A stretch of 64,000 nt of DNA from an uncultured Flavobacteriales bacterium (GTDB lineage: Bacteria > Bacteroidota > Bacteroidia > Flavobacteriales_G > Salibacteraceae): NCBI GenBank assembly GCA_937899835.1, contig CALCCE010000023.1:1-64000 (forward strand), read 5' to 3'. The notes beneath the pieces were generated by a model, which was given only the letters and a program-made list of their open reading frames with translations, had not been told where the DNA came from and made no database searches. Positions 28,601 through 36,860 of this stretch are shown one piece after another. A program made the translations under genes and the position numbers. Within the stretch, counting starts at the first letter, position 1, and the number at the start of each line of letters is the position of its first letter.

Positions 28601-29213
28601 TGACATCATGATGCCCGTGAAAAACGGCTTTGAACTGTTGCAGGAGCTAAAGTCCAACCTGGCAACCAGCCATATACCCGTGGTACTGCTCACCGCAAAA
28701 GGCGATGCGGCAAGCAAGGTTAAGGGACTGGAATTTGACGCAGATGCCTACCTGGCAAAGCCTTTTCACCCAGATGTGCTGCAAGCGACACTCACCAACA
28801 TCCGCAGGCAGCGAAAGCGGTTGCAGGAGCAGTTTATTCAAAATCCAATGTTGTCACTGGATGAGTTTAACTGCACGCCCAAAGATGCCTTGTTCATTAA
28901 GAAAGCCAGGAAAATCCTCGAAAAACATTACCAAAATGAGGAATTAACCGTAGAGGAATTTTGCTCCGCTCTGGCATTGAACCGCAACAGTGTACACAAT
29001 AAGCTCAAAGCATTTACAGGTGAAAACACCTCCTATTTTATTCGCAATTACCGGCTGGAAAAAGCGGTGAAACTACTTTCGGAAACTGACCAGTCCATCA
29101 CCGAGGTATGGATGTCCACCGGATTTAAAAGTGCCCAGGTTTTCTCCAAAGCATTCAAAAACAAGTTTAAACTATCTCCTTCGCAGTACCGATCGCGCTT
29201 AACCCCTTCCTGA
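25671..29213 (+). CDS. Hybrid two-component system regulator (TPR / kinase / receiver / AraC)
   Basis: The 1180-residue inner-membrane protein has an N-terminal hydrophobic export signal ('CELIVLLLLLIAVHTYG'), a periplasmic TPR-rich sensor (about 60-620), a membrane helix (about 629-650), a histidine kinase with H690 ('NVSHEFRTPLTL') and 'GSGIGLGLSKEVVEAHDG', a receiver with D978 ('LILSDIMMPVKNGFELL') and lysine in 'AYLAKPF', and a C-terminal AraC helix-turn-helix ('ITEVWMSTGFKSAQVFSKAF', 'LSPSQYRSRL'). It therefore senses, phosphorylates itself and binds DNA as one chain. The start is uncertain: 25551 is also in frame, but its extra 40 residues do not look like protein. Likely targets are the two secreted propeller genes that follow. 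Confidence 0.9.
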   Translation: MPLFVLPQSARRWGLHPTSTLLKCELIVLLLLLIAVHTYGNTTPIYSRAQLRTCEQQFRTATNEKERIAQWIHLATYYNRFNCDTAAMYGQQMMDYGKETGNEWLYHKGWYCRLNAQKELKPLQEVYPKVEACFQWFTKHGYKYDALLCRLILNDCGNSLYGASSIQQLLGEQLAEARDFNDAMLMAEIWNSIGTTKPYHENSKYAPSPMDSAAFYFELCGDSARALKAQAFNLYPKMGSPEMLRFTRMVLTKSKAWGNSSLMSFAHSFLGVAFIAKRMQDSALYHIDKSALYAQQRGSVFQKLMASYTKTYYYLQNNRHQEGLDLNRHLIEQTGFYGIKRMKLIHLLHLVLHHSKRHEYESAIQAATQLLTLSRQLDDRHHTFQGQIKLANLYRETASFQEAKAIYKSALPWIKETYEGKIRNRLLCDVYSEFAKTQIANDSLMQARILLGKSLEHIKDQPGHIISKMQLQLMEVLVDLGDIQQADSIYQAQVNRYGEKQLKQWHPSYHSVAGRLFIALKSYDKGVKYLETATAKSLSDYSKRQQKSYFDLSKGYEALGKNDQALDAYRKYSEIKDSLTFGQSVANVVKLQKAYELSQKQQTIDNLEQQKQFDDLQLSQQEGLLKLRQAWIIILVITALLVLTSAGLFYRRLNQRKEKEKYQLEIQALEARQENELLQAKNALFENVSHEFRTPLTLIQIPLMRHREQIPATERPLFDNVLRNVDELLLLVNDLLQVDSTVDAKVKLDKQPFDLVHLLRELEGMFASLFDSKHIAVYWELAGDLGQLHADEKKVRMVMNNLLKNAFAHTPANGKVKVEARVVSQSDGAKLFVSVYNTGAPISNTHLNHVFDRFYRGENPRYTGSGIGLGLSKEVVEAHDGNIGVSNDEQGVLFYFTIPGITAQVTTFEKDVESPMPLITDQETKAGLPSLLIVEDNIEIMQMLTDLFAETYHVLHAYNGAEGYKIAHSKQPSLILSDIMMPVKNGFELLQELKSNLATSHIPVVLLTAKGDAASKVKGLEFDADAYLAKPFHPDVLQATLTNIRRQRKRLQEQFIQNPMLSLDEFNCTPKDALFIKKARKILEKHYQNEELTVEEFCSALALNRNSVHNKLKAFTGENTSYFIRNYRLEKAVKLLSETDQSITEVWMSTGFKSAQVFSKAFKNKFKLSPSQYRSRLTPS

Positions 29214-29236
29214 GAGCCCATAATCGTCGATAAATG

Positions 29237-29267
29237 ACATGTCATTAACCAAAAGATACATGTCATT
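29237..29267 (+). promoter_or_regulatory. Two 10-base direct repeats spaced 21 bases, probable AraC-type binding site
   Basis: ACATGTCATT occurs at 29237-29246 and again at 29258-29267, a centre-to-centre spacing of exactly 21 bases (two helical turns), the geometry AraC proteins use. The first copy sits in the perfect palindrome ATGACATGTCAT. The site lies 24 bases after the hybrid regulator gene and about 190 bases before the first secreted propeller gene. Confidence 0.55.
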
Positions 29268-29457
29268 CAACCTTTTTCCATCGGTTCATTGATCATTGCT
29301 TTCGCCTCTTTTCGGGTGCTGAGCGGTTCTTGGCGACACCTACCGTATGTATGCCTTGAGGCAGGTATCGTTCTACTCAGCTTTTCCTTAGAGACGGCAC
29401 CCTTTATTGCGGAAGCCGAAAAGCAAGCAGAGTAGGCAGCTATATTCTTTCATCCTC

Positions 29458-31167
29458 ATGAGAAACACTTCTATTTTAATCGTGTGCCTCTTGATTGGGC
29501 AGTTGGGCTTTGGGCAAAACACAATTGTTCATTTCGAGCCCAACCCCTTGAATGGCACGACACCAAGGCCGACCACCTATGCCGGTCAAACAGAAATCAT
29601 TGAATTATCTACTAACGGTGCTGAATATGCGACTGTAGGCACGGCTACGTTCAATCAAAACTCATATTCTAATCCTGTGGTTGGGCAATTTGACATTGTA
29701 AATACACATTGGTGGCTCCATGAAATCAAAATTCCGGGAACCGACCGGCTGAACGGTATGCAGTTGTGTGTTGGAGATAACGAGGAAATCTTTGTGGGTG
29801 CAATGGATTATCAGACTGTTACACAAACACTCCACAAATACCTGATCAAACTCGACCCTCAGGGTAATCCGTTGTGGGCCATAGACCTTGGGCCAGGGAA
29901 TATAAGAAGCATGATTTATGACCAACACGATAACAAAGTGATTGTGCATGGGGATCAGGATAATCGACTCTACCTTGCCAGTATTGATGGCTCCAATGGC
30001 GCATTAGAATGGGGGTTTACTTACAGTGGAAACCCGGTAGACGCTCAACACATTGCAGGCCAAGTGCTTCTTGATCCTGCAGACGAAGAGTTGGTGATGA
30101 TCGGTACGGGAGTCAATAGCAATGGAGGGCGAGATATCCTTGCCTTTAAAATTGAGCGGAATTCGGGTCAGGTGATCTGGGACAGACGTTACAGACGTTC
30201 ATTTGTTAATGCCCAAGAGTCTGCTATTTCTGCTTGTTTCCATCCAGGTGCCAATGGAAACCACTCCTTGACACTGGTTGGCCGGGCGCACAACAATTCC
30301 GTACTTACCCTGAATATTAATCCCGACACAAACCCTGCTGTGAGTGGAATAATCAATTGGCAGACCCTACACCGTGCTTCAGGTTGGATCTTTGATGTTC
30401 AGAAAAGTGCCTATAATCCTATCAGTGATCGACTTTTTGTAGCGGGTGGAGCCCGCGATGGTGGTGGGTACAGCCAAGGACTCCTCATGCCCATTGATCC
30501 AACGAATGGACAAGGCATGGGAACATTTGGAACTTGGGGCACTAGCGTTGCTCAAGTTGCGTTTCCAAATGATGGCAACTGTATATTCAGGGATATTGAT
30601 GTACACTCAGGCCTTTACAATGGGGCCATGCGATTAACCGGGAATGCACTGATGAGCAATAATGCCGCAACCGGTGAGAACCCAGCATTATGGTCGGTAA
30701 ACGTGAATTCGCAAGGAGTCGACCAAGAGGTACTCTGCACCCAAACTGTGCCCTTTACTACGAAGCAATTCAATATGTTCGAAGGTGATGGAGTTACTCA
30801 AATTGATCTTCCAATTCCTCCGTTCGTCCCGGTGAGTATTTCACCAATAAATGGGCCCTCAGTCAATGATTGTCATATTATAGGAATAAATCGACAAAAT
30901 CTGGCAGACCTTCCCCAAGAAGCAGAAATCATCGATTTTAACGTTTTTCCCAATCCAGCTTCAGAAACGCTGACCGTTCAGCTGACTGAGGTTTCGAAAG
31001 ATACGCGGGTCCTTTTACGAGATGCCTCAGGGAGGTTAGTAGATGCTCCTGTGTTGCGCAACAAGCAAGGTTTTATCCTCAACGTTAGGAACCTGTCCAG
31101 CGGTATGTACTTCCTACAAGTGAACAGCACAGATACACACTATTCACAGAAAGTAGTGATTGATTAA
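29458..31167 (+). CDS. Secreted T9SS-sorted propeller-like protein, copy 1
   Basis: The 569-residue protein starts MRNTSILIVCLLIGQLGFGQ (signal peptide); an upstream in-frame ATG at 29407 adds 17 unrelated residues. The body has repeated strand patterns of a quinoprotein/SBBP-like propeller ('YLIKLDPQGNPLWAIDLG', 'LYLASIDGSNGALEWGFTY', 'LAFKIERNSGQVIWDRRY'). The C-terminus is a T9SS type-A sorting domain ('NVFPNPASETLTVQLTE' to 'SSGMYFLQVN'). It is a clear paralogue of the next gene over the full length. It follows the hybrid regulator and a candidate binding site. Function unknown; it could bind or display a ligand at the cell surface. Confidence 0.88.
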   Translation: MRNTSILIVCLLIGQLGFGQNTIVHFEPNPLNGTTPRPTTYAGQTEIIELSTNGAEYATVGTATFNQNSYSNPVVGQFDIVNTHWWLHEIKIPGTDRLNGMQLCVGDNEEIFVGAMDYQTVTQTLHKYLIKLDPQGNPLWAIDLGPGNIRSMIYDQHDNKVIVHGDQDNRLYLASIDGSNGALEWGFTYSGNPVDAQHIAGQVLLDPADEELVMIGTGVNSNGGRDILAFKIERNSGQVIWDRRYRRSFVNAQESAISACFHPGANGNHSLTLVGRAHNNSVLTLNINPDTNPAVSGIINWQTLHRASGWIFDVQKSAYNPISDRLFVAGGARDGGGYSQGLLMPIDPTNGQGMGTFGTWGTSVAQVAFPNDGNCIFRDIDVHSGLYNGAMRLTGNALMSNNAATGENPALWSVNVNSQGVDQEVLCTQTVPFTTKQFNMFEGDGVTQIDLPIPPFVPVSISPINGPSVNDCHIIGINRQNLADLPQEAEIIDFNVFPNPASETLTVQLTEVSKDTRVLLRDASGRLVDAPVLRNKQGFILNVRNLSSGMYFLQVNSTDTHYSQKVVID

Positions 31168-31462
31168 GCTGAAAATATCGGCCTCTCACCCATTTGGCGA
31201 ATCAACCTGAGTCTCTTTTTCCTTATTTGAAATCGAGGTTCAGGTTTGTTCCTTCTCCATCCCTATTACACCAACTTCAACTCCATCTTCTGCTGTGGAG
31301 CAATCTGCGCGGTTTAACCTTCATTGTCCTCCTAAAAACACCTTATAATCAGGCAGTAGATATAAACAGCGCGGTGTTTTCGTCGGCTACACTAAGAGGT
31401 TGTACCTTATGTTGCAGAAGCCGAAAAGCATCCGGAGCAGGTAGCTTTATCAATTCATTTTC
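31168..31462 (+). other. 295-base spacer with partly duplicated leader
   Basis: The last 75 bases before the second propeller gene resemble the same stretch before the first (shared GC.GAAGCCGAAAAGCA, GTAGCT or GCAGCT, TTTCAT.CTCATGA). The duplication therefore included the leader. The ACATGTCATT repeats seen before copy 1 are absent here, so copy 2 may depend on read-through. Confidence 0.5.
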
Positions 31463-33172
31463 ATGAAAAACGCTTCTATTTTACTCGTATTCCTCTTGTT
31501 GGGGCAGTTGAGTTTTGGGCAATTGACCTTTGCCAATCAAATTGCCCATTTTGTTCCCAATCCCATCGTGAGTGGTACACCTTGGCCTACCACCTATGGA
31601 GGTCAAACTGAAATCATTGAATCCTCCCCGGGACCGATCTATCGCACAGTAGGCACGGCTACGGATGATATTACCGGTGGATCTAATCCTGTGGTAGGAG
31701 CATTTGATCCGGGGTTTGGCCATTCATGGCTCCATAAGATCCTTATTCCGGGAACGGACTTGCTGAACGGCATGCAATTGTGCATTGGAAACAATGAGGA
31801 GGTCTTTGTTGGGGCGATGGACTATCAGACTGCTACGCAAACGCTACACAAATACCTGATCAAGCTCGACTCCCAGGGCAATCCGCTATGGGCCCTTGAT
31901 CTTGGCCCAGGGACGATAAGGAGCATGATTTATGACAACATCGATTATAAGGTGATGGTGCATGGCGAGCAGGATAACCAGCTTTACCTTTCTAGCATTG
32001 ATGCCACCAGTGGCGCAATGGACTGGGGGTTTACCTACAGTGGTACCCCCGTGGATAATCGACACATAGCGGGTGAAGTGCTCATCGATCCGGCAGACGA
32101 GCAGCTGGTGATGGTAGGCACAGGAGTGGACGGCAATGGTCGAAGCGATATTTTGGTATTTAAAATTGACCGGACTACAGGTATTGCAGATTGGGGCAGA
32201 CGCTACAAGCGTCAGGCTCCTGTTTTTAATGAATCGGCCATAGCAGCCTGTTTCCACCCTGGCATGAACGGCATGCCTTCACTGACCATCGTTGGTCGAA
32301 CAACAAATAATGTTGTGCTGACCTTGAATATCAATCCAGCCACCACATTGAACGGACCTGGAATAATCAATTGGCAGAGAAGACATCGATCACCCAGCTG
32401 GACATTCAACGTTCAACGGATTGCTTATAACCCCATCAGCAAGAAGCTCTTTGTAGTTGGTGGAGCTCGTTCAACCGGTGGGTTTAGTCAAGGTTTTGTG
32501 ATGCCCATAGATCCCGCCAGTGGACAAGGCCTTGGGACGTTTGGAGTGTGGGCTACCAGCTATTCGCAGACTTCTTTTCCTGGTGATGGTGACTGCATTT
32601 TCAGAGACATCGACGTGCATTCACAGACCTATGCAGGAGAAATGAGATTGACCGGAAATGCGCTCCTGAGCAATAATTCAGTATCGGGCGCGAATCCTGG
32701 ACTATGGTTTGCAGGCGCTACCTTAGACGGTATTGATGATGAAGCTGGTTGCGCAAATCAAGTGCCGTTTACGACCATGAACTACAACATGAACTTCATT
32801 GATGGTAAAAATCAAATTGACCTGCCTATTCCGCCCTTTGTTCCTGTATATATTGCCGCGATGAATGCACCAACACTTGACGACTGTAGCTACTCTTTTA
32901 GGTACCATCAGGATAACCCCCTACCCAAAGAGAGCGTTGTGTTCAACGTCTATCCCAATCCCACCTCAGAAAAACTGACCATTCAAATGGCCGAGGTGCC
33001 GGATGATTTGCAGGTTGTCTTAATGGACGCCTTCGGCAAGTTGGTAACCGTTCCTGTAGTGCGAAACGAACAGGGGTTTACCGTTGATGTCAGCAACCTG
33101 AGCAGTGGCGTTTATTTTTTGCATTCAAACGGTGTAGAAACACGCTTTACACAAAAAGTCTTGGTTGAATAA
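31463..33172 (+). CDS. Secreted T9SS-sorted propeller-like protein, copy 2
   Basis: Also 569 residues, starting MKNASILLVFLLLGQLSFGQ. It aligns with copy 1 end to end ('LLNGMQLCIGNNEEVFVGAM', 'NPLWALDLGPGTIRSMIYD', 'GQGLGTFGVWATS', 'CIFRDIDVHSQTY'). The T9SS sorting domain is intact ('NVYPNPTSEKLTIQMAE' to 'SSGVYFLHSN'). Divergence is moderate and without stop codons, so both copies appear functional. The N-terminal 60 residues and the region before the sorting domain are the most variable. A large hairpin follows the stop. Confidence 0.88.
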   Translation: MKNASILLVFLLLGQLSFGQLTFANQIAHFVPNPIVSGTPWPTTYGGQTEIIESSPGPIYRTVGTATDDITGGSNPVVGAFDPGFGHSWLHKILIPGTDLLNGMQLCIGNNEEVFVGAMDYQTATQTLHKYLIKLDSQGNPLWALDLGPGTIRSMIYDNIDYKVMVHGEQDNQLYLSSIDATSGAMDWGFTYSGTPVDNRHIAGEVLIDPADEQLVMVGTGVDGNGRSDILVFKIDRTTGIADWGRRYKRQAPVFNESAIAACFHPGMNGMPSLTIVGRTTNNVVLTLNINPATTLNGPGIINWQRRHRSPSWTFNVQRIAYNPISKKLFVVGGARSTGGFSQGFVMPIDPASGQGLGTFGVWATSYSQTSFPGDGDCIFRDIDVHSQTYAGEMRLTGNALLSNNSVSGANPGLWFAGATLDGIDDEAGCANQVPFTTMNYNMNFIDGKNQIDLPIPPFVPVYIAAMNAPTLDDCSYSFRYHQDNPLPKESVVFNVYPNPTSEKLTIQMAEVPDDLQVVLMDAFGKLVTVPVVRNEQGFTVDVSNLSSGVYFLHSNGVETRFTQKVLVE

Positions 33173-33207
33173 GAAACCCGACAAACGGAGTTAGTTCGAT
33201 TCGCACC

Positions 33208-33249
33208 GAAGCCTGAATTTCCCGCCAAAAGCGGTGAGGTTCAGGCTTC
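33208..33249 (+). terminator. Long hairpin after propeller copy 2
   Basis: GAAGCCTGAA pairs perfectly with TTCAGGCTTC, enclosing an inner CCGC / GCGG stem. There is no T-run, so it may be a factor-dependent terminator or an RNA-stabilising structure. Confidence 0.5.
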
Positions 33250-33450
33250 CTTACTATGATGCAGTTTTACGACCGTACAACCTGTGCGCTGAAACCTGCC
33301 ACAATTACACGAAAGCAACACCAAGTGGCAGCATGGTATACAACATACTTAGGCACGACCAGAGCGTTGGTCTCACCAATGATGTATCTACGAAGGAAGG
33401 CGGATTGAATCGATTTTCAATCATGGTTGATAACTTTCCAGGACCGGTAT

Positions 33451-33591
33451 GTCCACACCAACTTCGGTTGGGCCCAACAAAGGTTTAACGAAAATTTTTC
33501 TTCTTCCCAAAGAAGGATTCCAACGTTTAAGGTTTCCAAGCACTGAACAACTCTATGCTTTTTGCGGTTGAATGCCGTAACTGGTGTTGAA
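33451..33591 (+). repeat. Direct repeat copy B with remnant of a DUF6958-like 3' end
   Basis: Matches copy A at 25298-25430 in the same orientation. The first codons still read PHQLRL in the same frame as the intact gene, with only synonymous differences (CCG/CCA, CTC/CTT, CGA/CGG). The upstream open frame (from 33234) does not otherwise resemble DUF6958, so this looks like the decayed tail of a second copy. The rest of the spacer 33173-33651 holds the hairpin at 33208 and no other recognisable feature. Confidence 0.6.
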
Positions 33592-33651
33592 CAGGCCATT
33601 TTCTATCCCTGTTCGATAGCCTTACATTTGTGTGCTGATCTTGAAAGCCTT

Positions 33652-36135
33652 ATGTCCCAGATTTCTACCTTCTTCTCGTTGAAGAAGTTATACTTCACGT
33701 TGCTTCTTTTTGTGGGATGCTTGTGTTCGATGGCCCAGCCTGGTCAAGGTGGTCCTCCGGGCAGACAACGGCCTTCCTTTCAAGTAAGCGGTCAGGTAAC
33801 CGATGCGTCCGATCAACTCCTCCCCTACGCCAATGTGGTTTTTTACCGCCTGCGCGACAGCAGTCTGGCACTCGGTGGTGCCACGGACGAAACCGGAAAA
33901 TTTGATCTTAAGGTGCCTGCGGGAATGTATTACGTAGAGGTTTCCTTTCTTTCTTTGGAATCTACCTTAATTCCTAAAATTATGGTAAGAGGTGGCCCCC
34001 AAGACTTGGGTACGGTGGTTTTAAAAGCCAAAGCCTCTACTTTGAATGAAGTAACCGTGGTGGCCGAAAAGAGCGATGTGGAATTGCAGGTGGACAAGCG
34101 GGTGTTCAACGTTGGCAAAGACTTGCAAAATGCCGGGGGAAGTGCCGCCGAAATGCTGGACAATTTGCCTTCCATAGAGGTGGACCCCGATGGCAATGTG
34201 GCGTTGCGAGGGAGTCAAAACGTGCGTATTTTAATCAACGGCAAACCATCGGGACTCATCGGGACCAGCCCAGCGGATGCCCTGCGCCAATTGCCTGCAG
34301 AATTGATTGAAAAGGTGGAAATCATCACCAACCCTTCCGCCCGCTATGAGGCCGAAGGCGAGGTAGGCATCATCAATATTGTGATGCGCAAAAACGACCA
34401 ACCCGGCACCAACGGCTCCATTTCGATCAACGGAGGCTATCCTGAACAAGCCGGAGTGGCACTCAATTTCAACTTTCGAAAAAAGCGGATCAATTGGTTT
34501 GTAGGAGGTGGCGTCAACTACCGAAATCAACCTGGTACAGGAGAATCATTTCAACGCTTTTTCGCCGATTCCATTTTTTCTTACGAACGTGACAGGGAAC
34601 ACTTGCGTGGTGGATTTAGTGGCAACCTGAGGGCTGGAGCGGATATCGACCTGCACCGCTTTCACTCCATCACTATTTCCGGGCGTTCGCGTATTTCCAG
34701 GGGAGACAACGAATCTGTTTTGCGCTACCGGGATTTTGATGCCAACCGGTTTTTGATTGCTGAAACCATTCGTGATGAAACCGAAATCGACAACGGTGAA
34801 ACCTGGGAAATGGCTTTTAATTACACCCGCACCTTTCCCAAGAAAGACCGCAAGTGGACCACCGACATTACATACACCTATGGCACGGATATCGAAACAG
34901 GTGATTTAACGGAAACCCGCCGATTTTTTGGCCCTCCTCCTTCAGTGCCGCCAAGGCCGCCCTTGCAACAGCTTACTGACAACGACACCTACGACCAGCG
35001 TTGGTTGTTCCAGAGCGATTACATCCACCCCTTGTCAAAAGGTTGGTTGGTAGAAAGTGGTGTTCGGTATTCTTTCCGGGAACTCGACAATGACTTCCTG
35101 GTATCGATACGGCAACCCGACGGTGATTTTGCCCCCCTGCCGGCTTTTGACAACCGATTTATCTATTCGGAGCACATTTATGCCGGCTACCTTCAAATGA
35201 AAAAGGAGTGGGACAAGTTGGGTTTACAATTTGGTCTGCGGGGCGAGTATACAGATATCGGTATTGAGATCGAAGCCAGTGAACCGGTAAATCCTAAAGA
35301 GTATTTCAATTGGTTTCCCAGTGCCAACCTTTCCTACAAACTAAGCCCAACCCAAAGTGTACAATTCAGCTACAGCAGAAGGATAAGCCGACCGCGATAC
35401 CGCAACCTACTGCCCTTTTTTAGCTACAGCGACAACCGTAATTTCTTTTCTGGTAATCCTGACTTGGATCCTGAATTTACCCAATCGCTGGAAGCAACTT
35501 GGCTGCGCAGATGGCCCAAAGGCACCCTGCTCAGCAGTGTTTATTACCGCTATCGCACCGATGTGTTCCAACGGGTCTCTACGGCGGACACTAACGGCTT
35601 TATCTCTACTTTTCCTATCAACATCGGCACTCAGGATGCTTATGGGTTAGAATGGACCACCTCTTATTCGATCAAACGCTGGTGGCGCATCAGTGGCAAT
35701 GCCAATTTCTTTCGGGCCATTACCCAGGGAGAATTCGAAGGCACTTCTTTGGATGCCGATGCTTTTACCTGGACTACGCGTTTTAATTCCAGGTGGAGCT
35801 ACCACAAAAAGAACAACTTTCAGGCGTCCTGGCTCTACCGTGCACCCCGAGAAACGCCTCAGGGGCGTTCGTTGTCGTTATGGTCCCTGGACCTCTCGCT
35901 TTCGCGTGAATTGTTGAAGGGAAAAGGAACCTTGAGTGCCAACGTAAGGGACCTTTTCAATACCCGCAAACGGCGTAGCATCACCGAAACCGACCGTTTT
36001 TATTCTGAGTCTGAATTTCAGTGGCGCACCCGCCAGTTTCGGCTGAGTTTCACCTATCGCATCAACCAGCAAAACCGCAAGCGAAGTGGCAATAGTAATC
36101 GTTCTTCGCAAAGCTGGGGCGATGAAGAGTTTTGA
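33652..36135 (+). CDS. TonB-dependent receptor / outer-membrane beta-barrel family protein
   Basis: The 827-residue protein begins MSQISTFFSLKKLYFTLLLF (signal peptide ending 'CSMAQ'), followed by a Gly/Pro/Arg-rich linker, a carboxypeptidase-regulatory-like beta sandwich ('VSGQVTDASDQLLPYANVVF', about 45-125), a plug ('AAEMLDNLPSIEVDPDGNV', 'VRILINGKPSGL', 'EKVEIITNPSARYEAEGEVG') and a 22-strand-type barrel of the PF14905 kind. An in-frame ATG at 33562 would add 30 residues with no signal character. The barrel ends in a basic Ser/Asn-rich tail ('NRKRSGNSNRSSQ'), unusual because barrels normally end in an aromatic residue; here the final residues are 'WGDEEF'. Substrate unknown. Confidence 0.92.
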   Translation: MSQISTFFSLKKLYFTLLLFVGCLCSMAQPGQGGPPGRQRPSFQVSGQVTDASDQLLPYANVVFYRLRDSSLALGGATDETGKFDLKVPAGMYYVEVSFLSLESTLIPKIMVRGGPQDLGTVVLKAKASTLNEVTVVAEKSDVELQVDKRVFNVGKDLQNAGGSAAEMLDNLPSIEVDPDGNVALRGSQNVRILINGKPSGLIGTSPADALRQLPAELIEKVEIITNPSARYEAEGEVGIINIVMRKNDQPGTNGSISINGGYPEQAGVALNFNFRKKRINWFVGGGVNYRNQPGTGESFQRFFADSIFSYERDREHLRGGFSGNLRAGADIDLHRFHSITISGRSRISRGDNESVLRYRDFDANRFLIAETIRDETEIDNGETWEMAFNYTRTFPKKDRKWTTDITYTYGTDIETGDLTETRRFFGPPPSVPPRPPLQQLTDNDTYDQRWLFQSDYIHPLSKGWLVESGVRYSFRELDNDFLVSIRQPDGDFAPLPAFDNRFIYSEHIYAGYLQMKKEWDKLGLQFGLRGEYTDIGIEIEASEPVNPKEYFNWFPSANLSYKLSPTQSVQFSYSRRISRPRYRNLLPFFSYSDNRNFFSGNPDLDPEFTQSLEATWLRRWPKGTLLSSVYYRYRTDVFQRVSTADTNGFISTFPINIGTQDAYGLEWTTSYSIKRWWRISGNANFFRAITQGEFEGTSLDADAFTWTTRFNSRWSYHKKNNFQASWLYRAPRETPQGRSLSLWSLDLSLSRELLKGKGTLSANVRDLFNTRKRRSITETDRFYSESEFQWRTRQFRLSFTYRINQQNRKRSGNSNRSSQSWGDEEF

Positions 36136-36137
36136 TA

Positions 36138-36860
36138 TCAAACGGCTTTTACCAAAATCTTTTCTACTGATTCAAACATCTGCCGGAAGGAGCGAATCTC
36201 TACATAAGTTTCCTGCACCACATCATTGCGAAAAGGCCTTTGCATCACACTTTCACGGTCATAAGCTACTACTGGAATTTCCGGTTGTAGCGCACGTGAA
36301 GCTTCTTTGAAGGAGGAACACAAGCCTGCGCCATAAACCTTTCGTTCTCCTTCTTCTTGCATCACGCCAAATTCGATGGTAAACCAGTAGAGCCGTTGCA
36401 GTGCAATCACTCTTTCCGAAGTGGTGGCAGCACACCCCAAAACTCCAAACCACTCCATGAATCGTCGGTAATCTTCATTCAGCAACAGCGGAATGTGACC
36501 AAAAATATCGTGAAACATGTCGGGCTCTTCCAGGTAATCCAACTGCTGGCGGCTACGTACCCAGGTTGAGGAGCAAAACTTGCGTTGGCTCAATAAGGCA
36601 AAGAATTTTTCAACCGGAATCAAACCGGGAACAATTTCAATCTGCCAGCCGGTTCTCATGGCCAAAAAAGCATTGAGCACTTTCAGGTTGGGCAAGTCGT
36701 GAGGGTGCAGTACCGGTTCCATGGCCTTCAAACAGCTCAAATATTCGGAGCAGGCTTTGTCTTGAAGGTTCTCCAATTGCCGGGTAAAAAGTGTATTCCA
36801 AACCCAGCGGTCTTCTTCAGTGTAGCGGTCAAAGTGTTGTTCCATGGTAAAAAAAGACAT
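36138..36860 (-). CDS. phhA: Phenylalanine 4-monooxygenase
   Basis: The 240-residue enzyme hydroxylates phenylalanine to tyrosine using tetrahydropterin and a non-haem iron. The iron ligands are visible: H117 and H122 in 'PDMFHDIFGHIPLL' and E163 in 'WFTIEFG'. Other family marks are 'RTGWQIEIVPGLIP' and 'YGAGLCSSFKE'. No regulatory ACT domain is present, as in other bacterial forms. The start at 36860 (MSFFTMEQHF) is chosen; 36845 (MEQHF) is also possible, and 36923 would translate through a hairpin. It converges with the outer-membrane barrel gene two bases away. A terminator-like hairpin abuts the start codon (36861-36889). Confidence 0.95.
   Translation of the reverse strand: MSFFTMEQHFDRYTEEDRWVWNTLFTRQLENLQDKACSEYLSCLKAMEPVLHPHDLPNLKVLNAFLAMRTGWQIEIVPGLIPVEKFFALLSQRKFCSSTWVRSRQQLDYLEEPDMFHDIFGHIPLLLNEDYRRFMEWFGVLGCAATTSERVIALQRLYWFTIEFGVMQEEGERKVYGAGLCSSFKEASRALQPEIPVVAYDRESVMQRPFRNDVVQETYVEIRSFRQMFESVEKILVKAV

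Noticed and set aside
31194-31466. 90-codon open frame between the propeller genes
   Set aside because: It covers the duplicated leader, and the matching leader of the first copy is not open in this frame.
33234-33488. 84-codon open frame ending in PHQLRL
   Set aside because: Only the last residues match the DUF6958-like protein; the rest has no pattern and starts inside a hairpin. Treated as a decayed tail within the repeat.
33451-33591. Possibility that the direct repeats are integron attC sites
   Set aside because: GCCCAAC and GTTGAAC occur at suitable places in copy B, but copy A lacks both boxes and no integron integrase is in the window.
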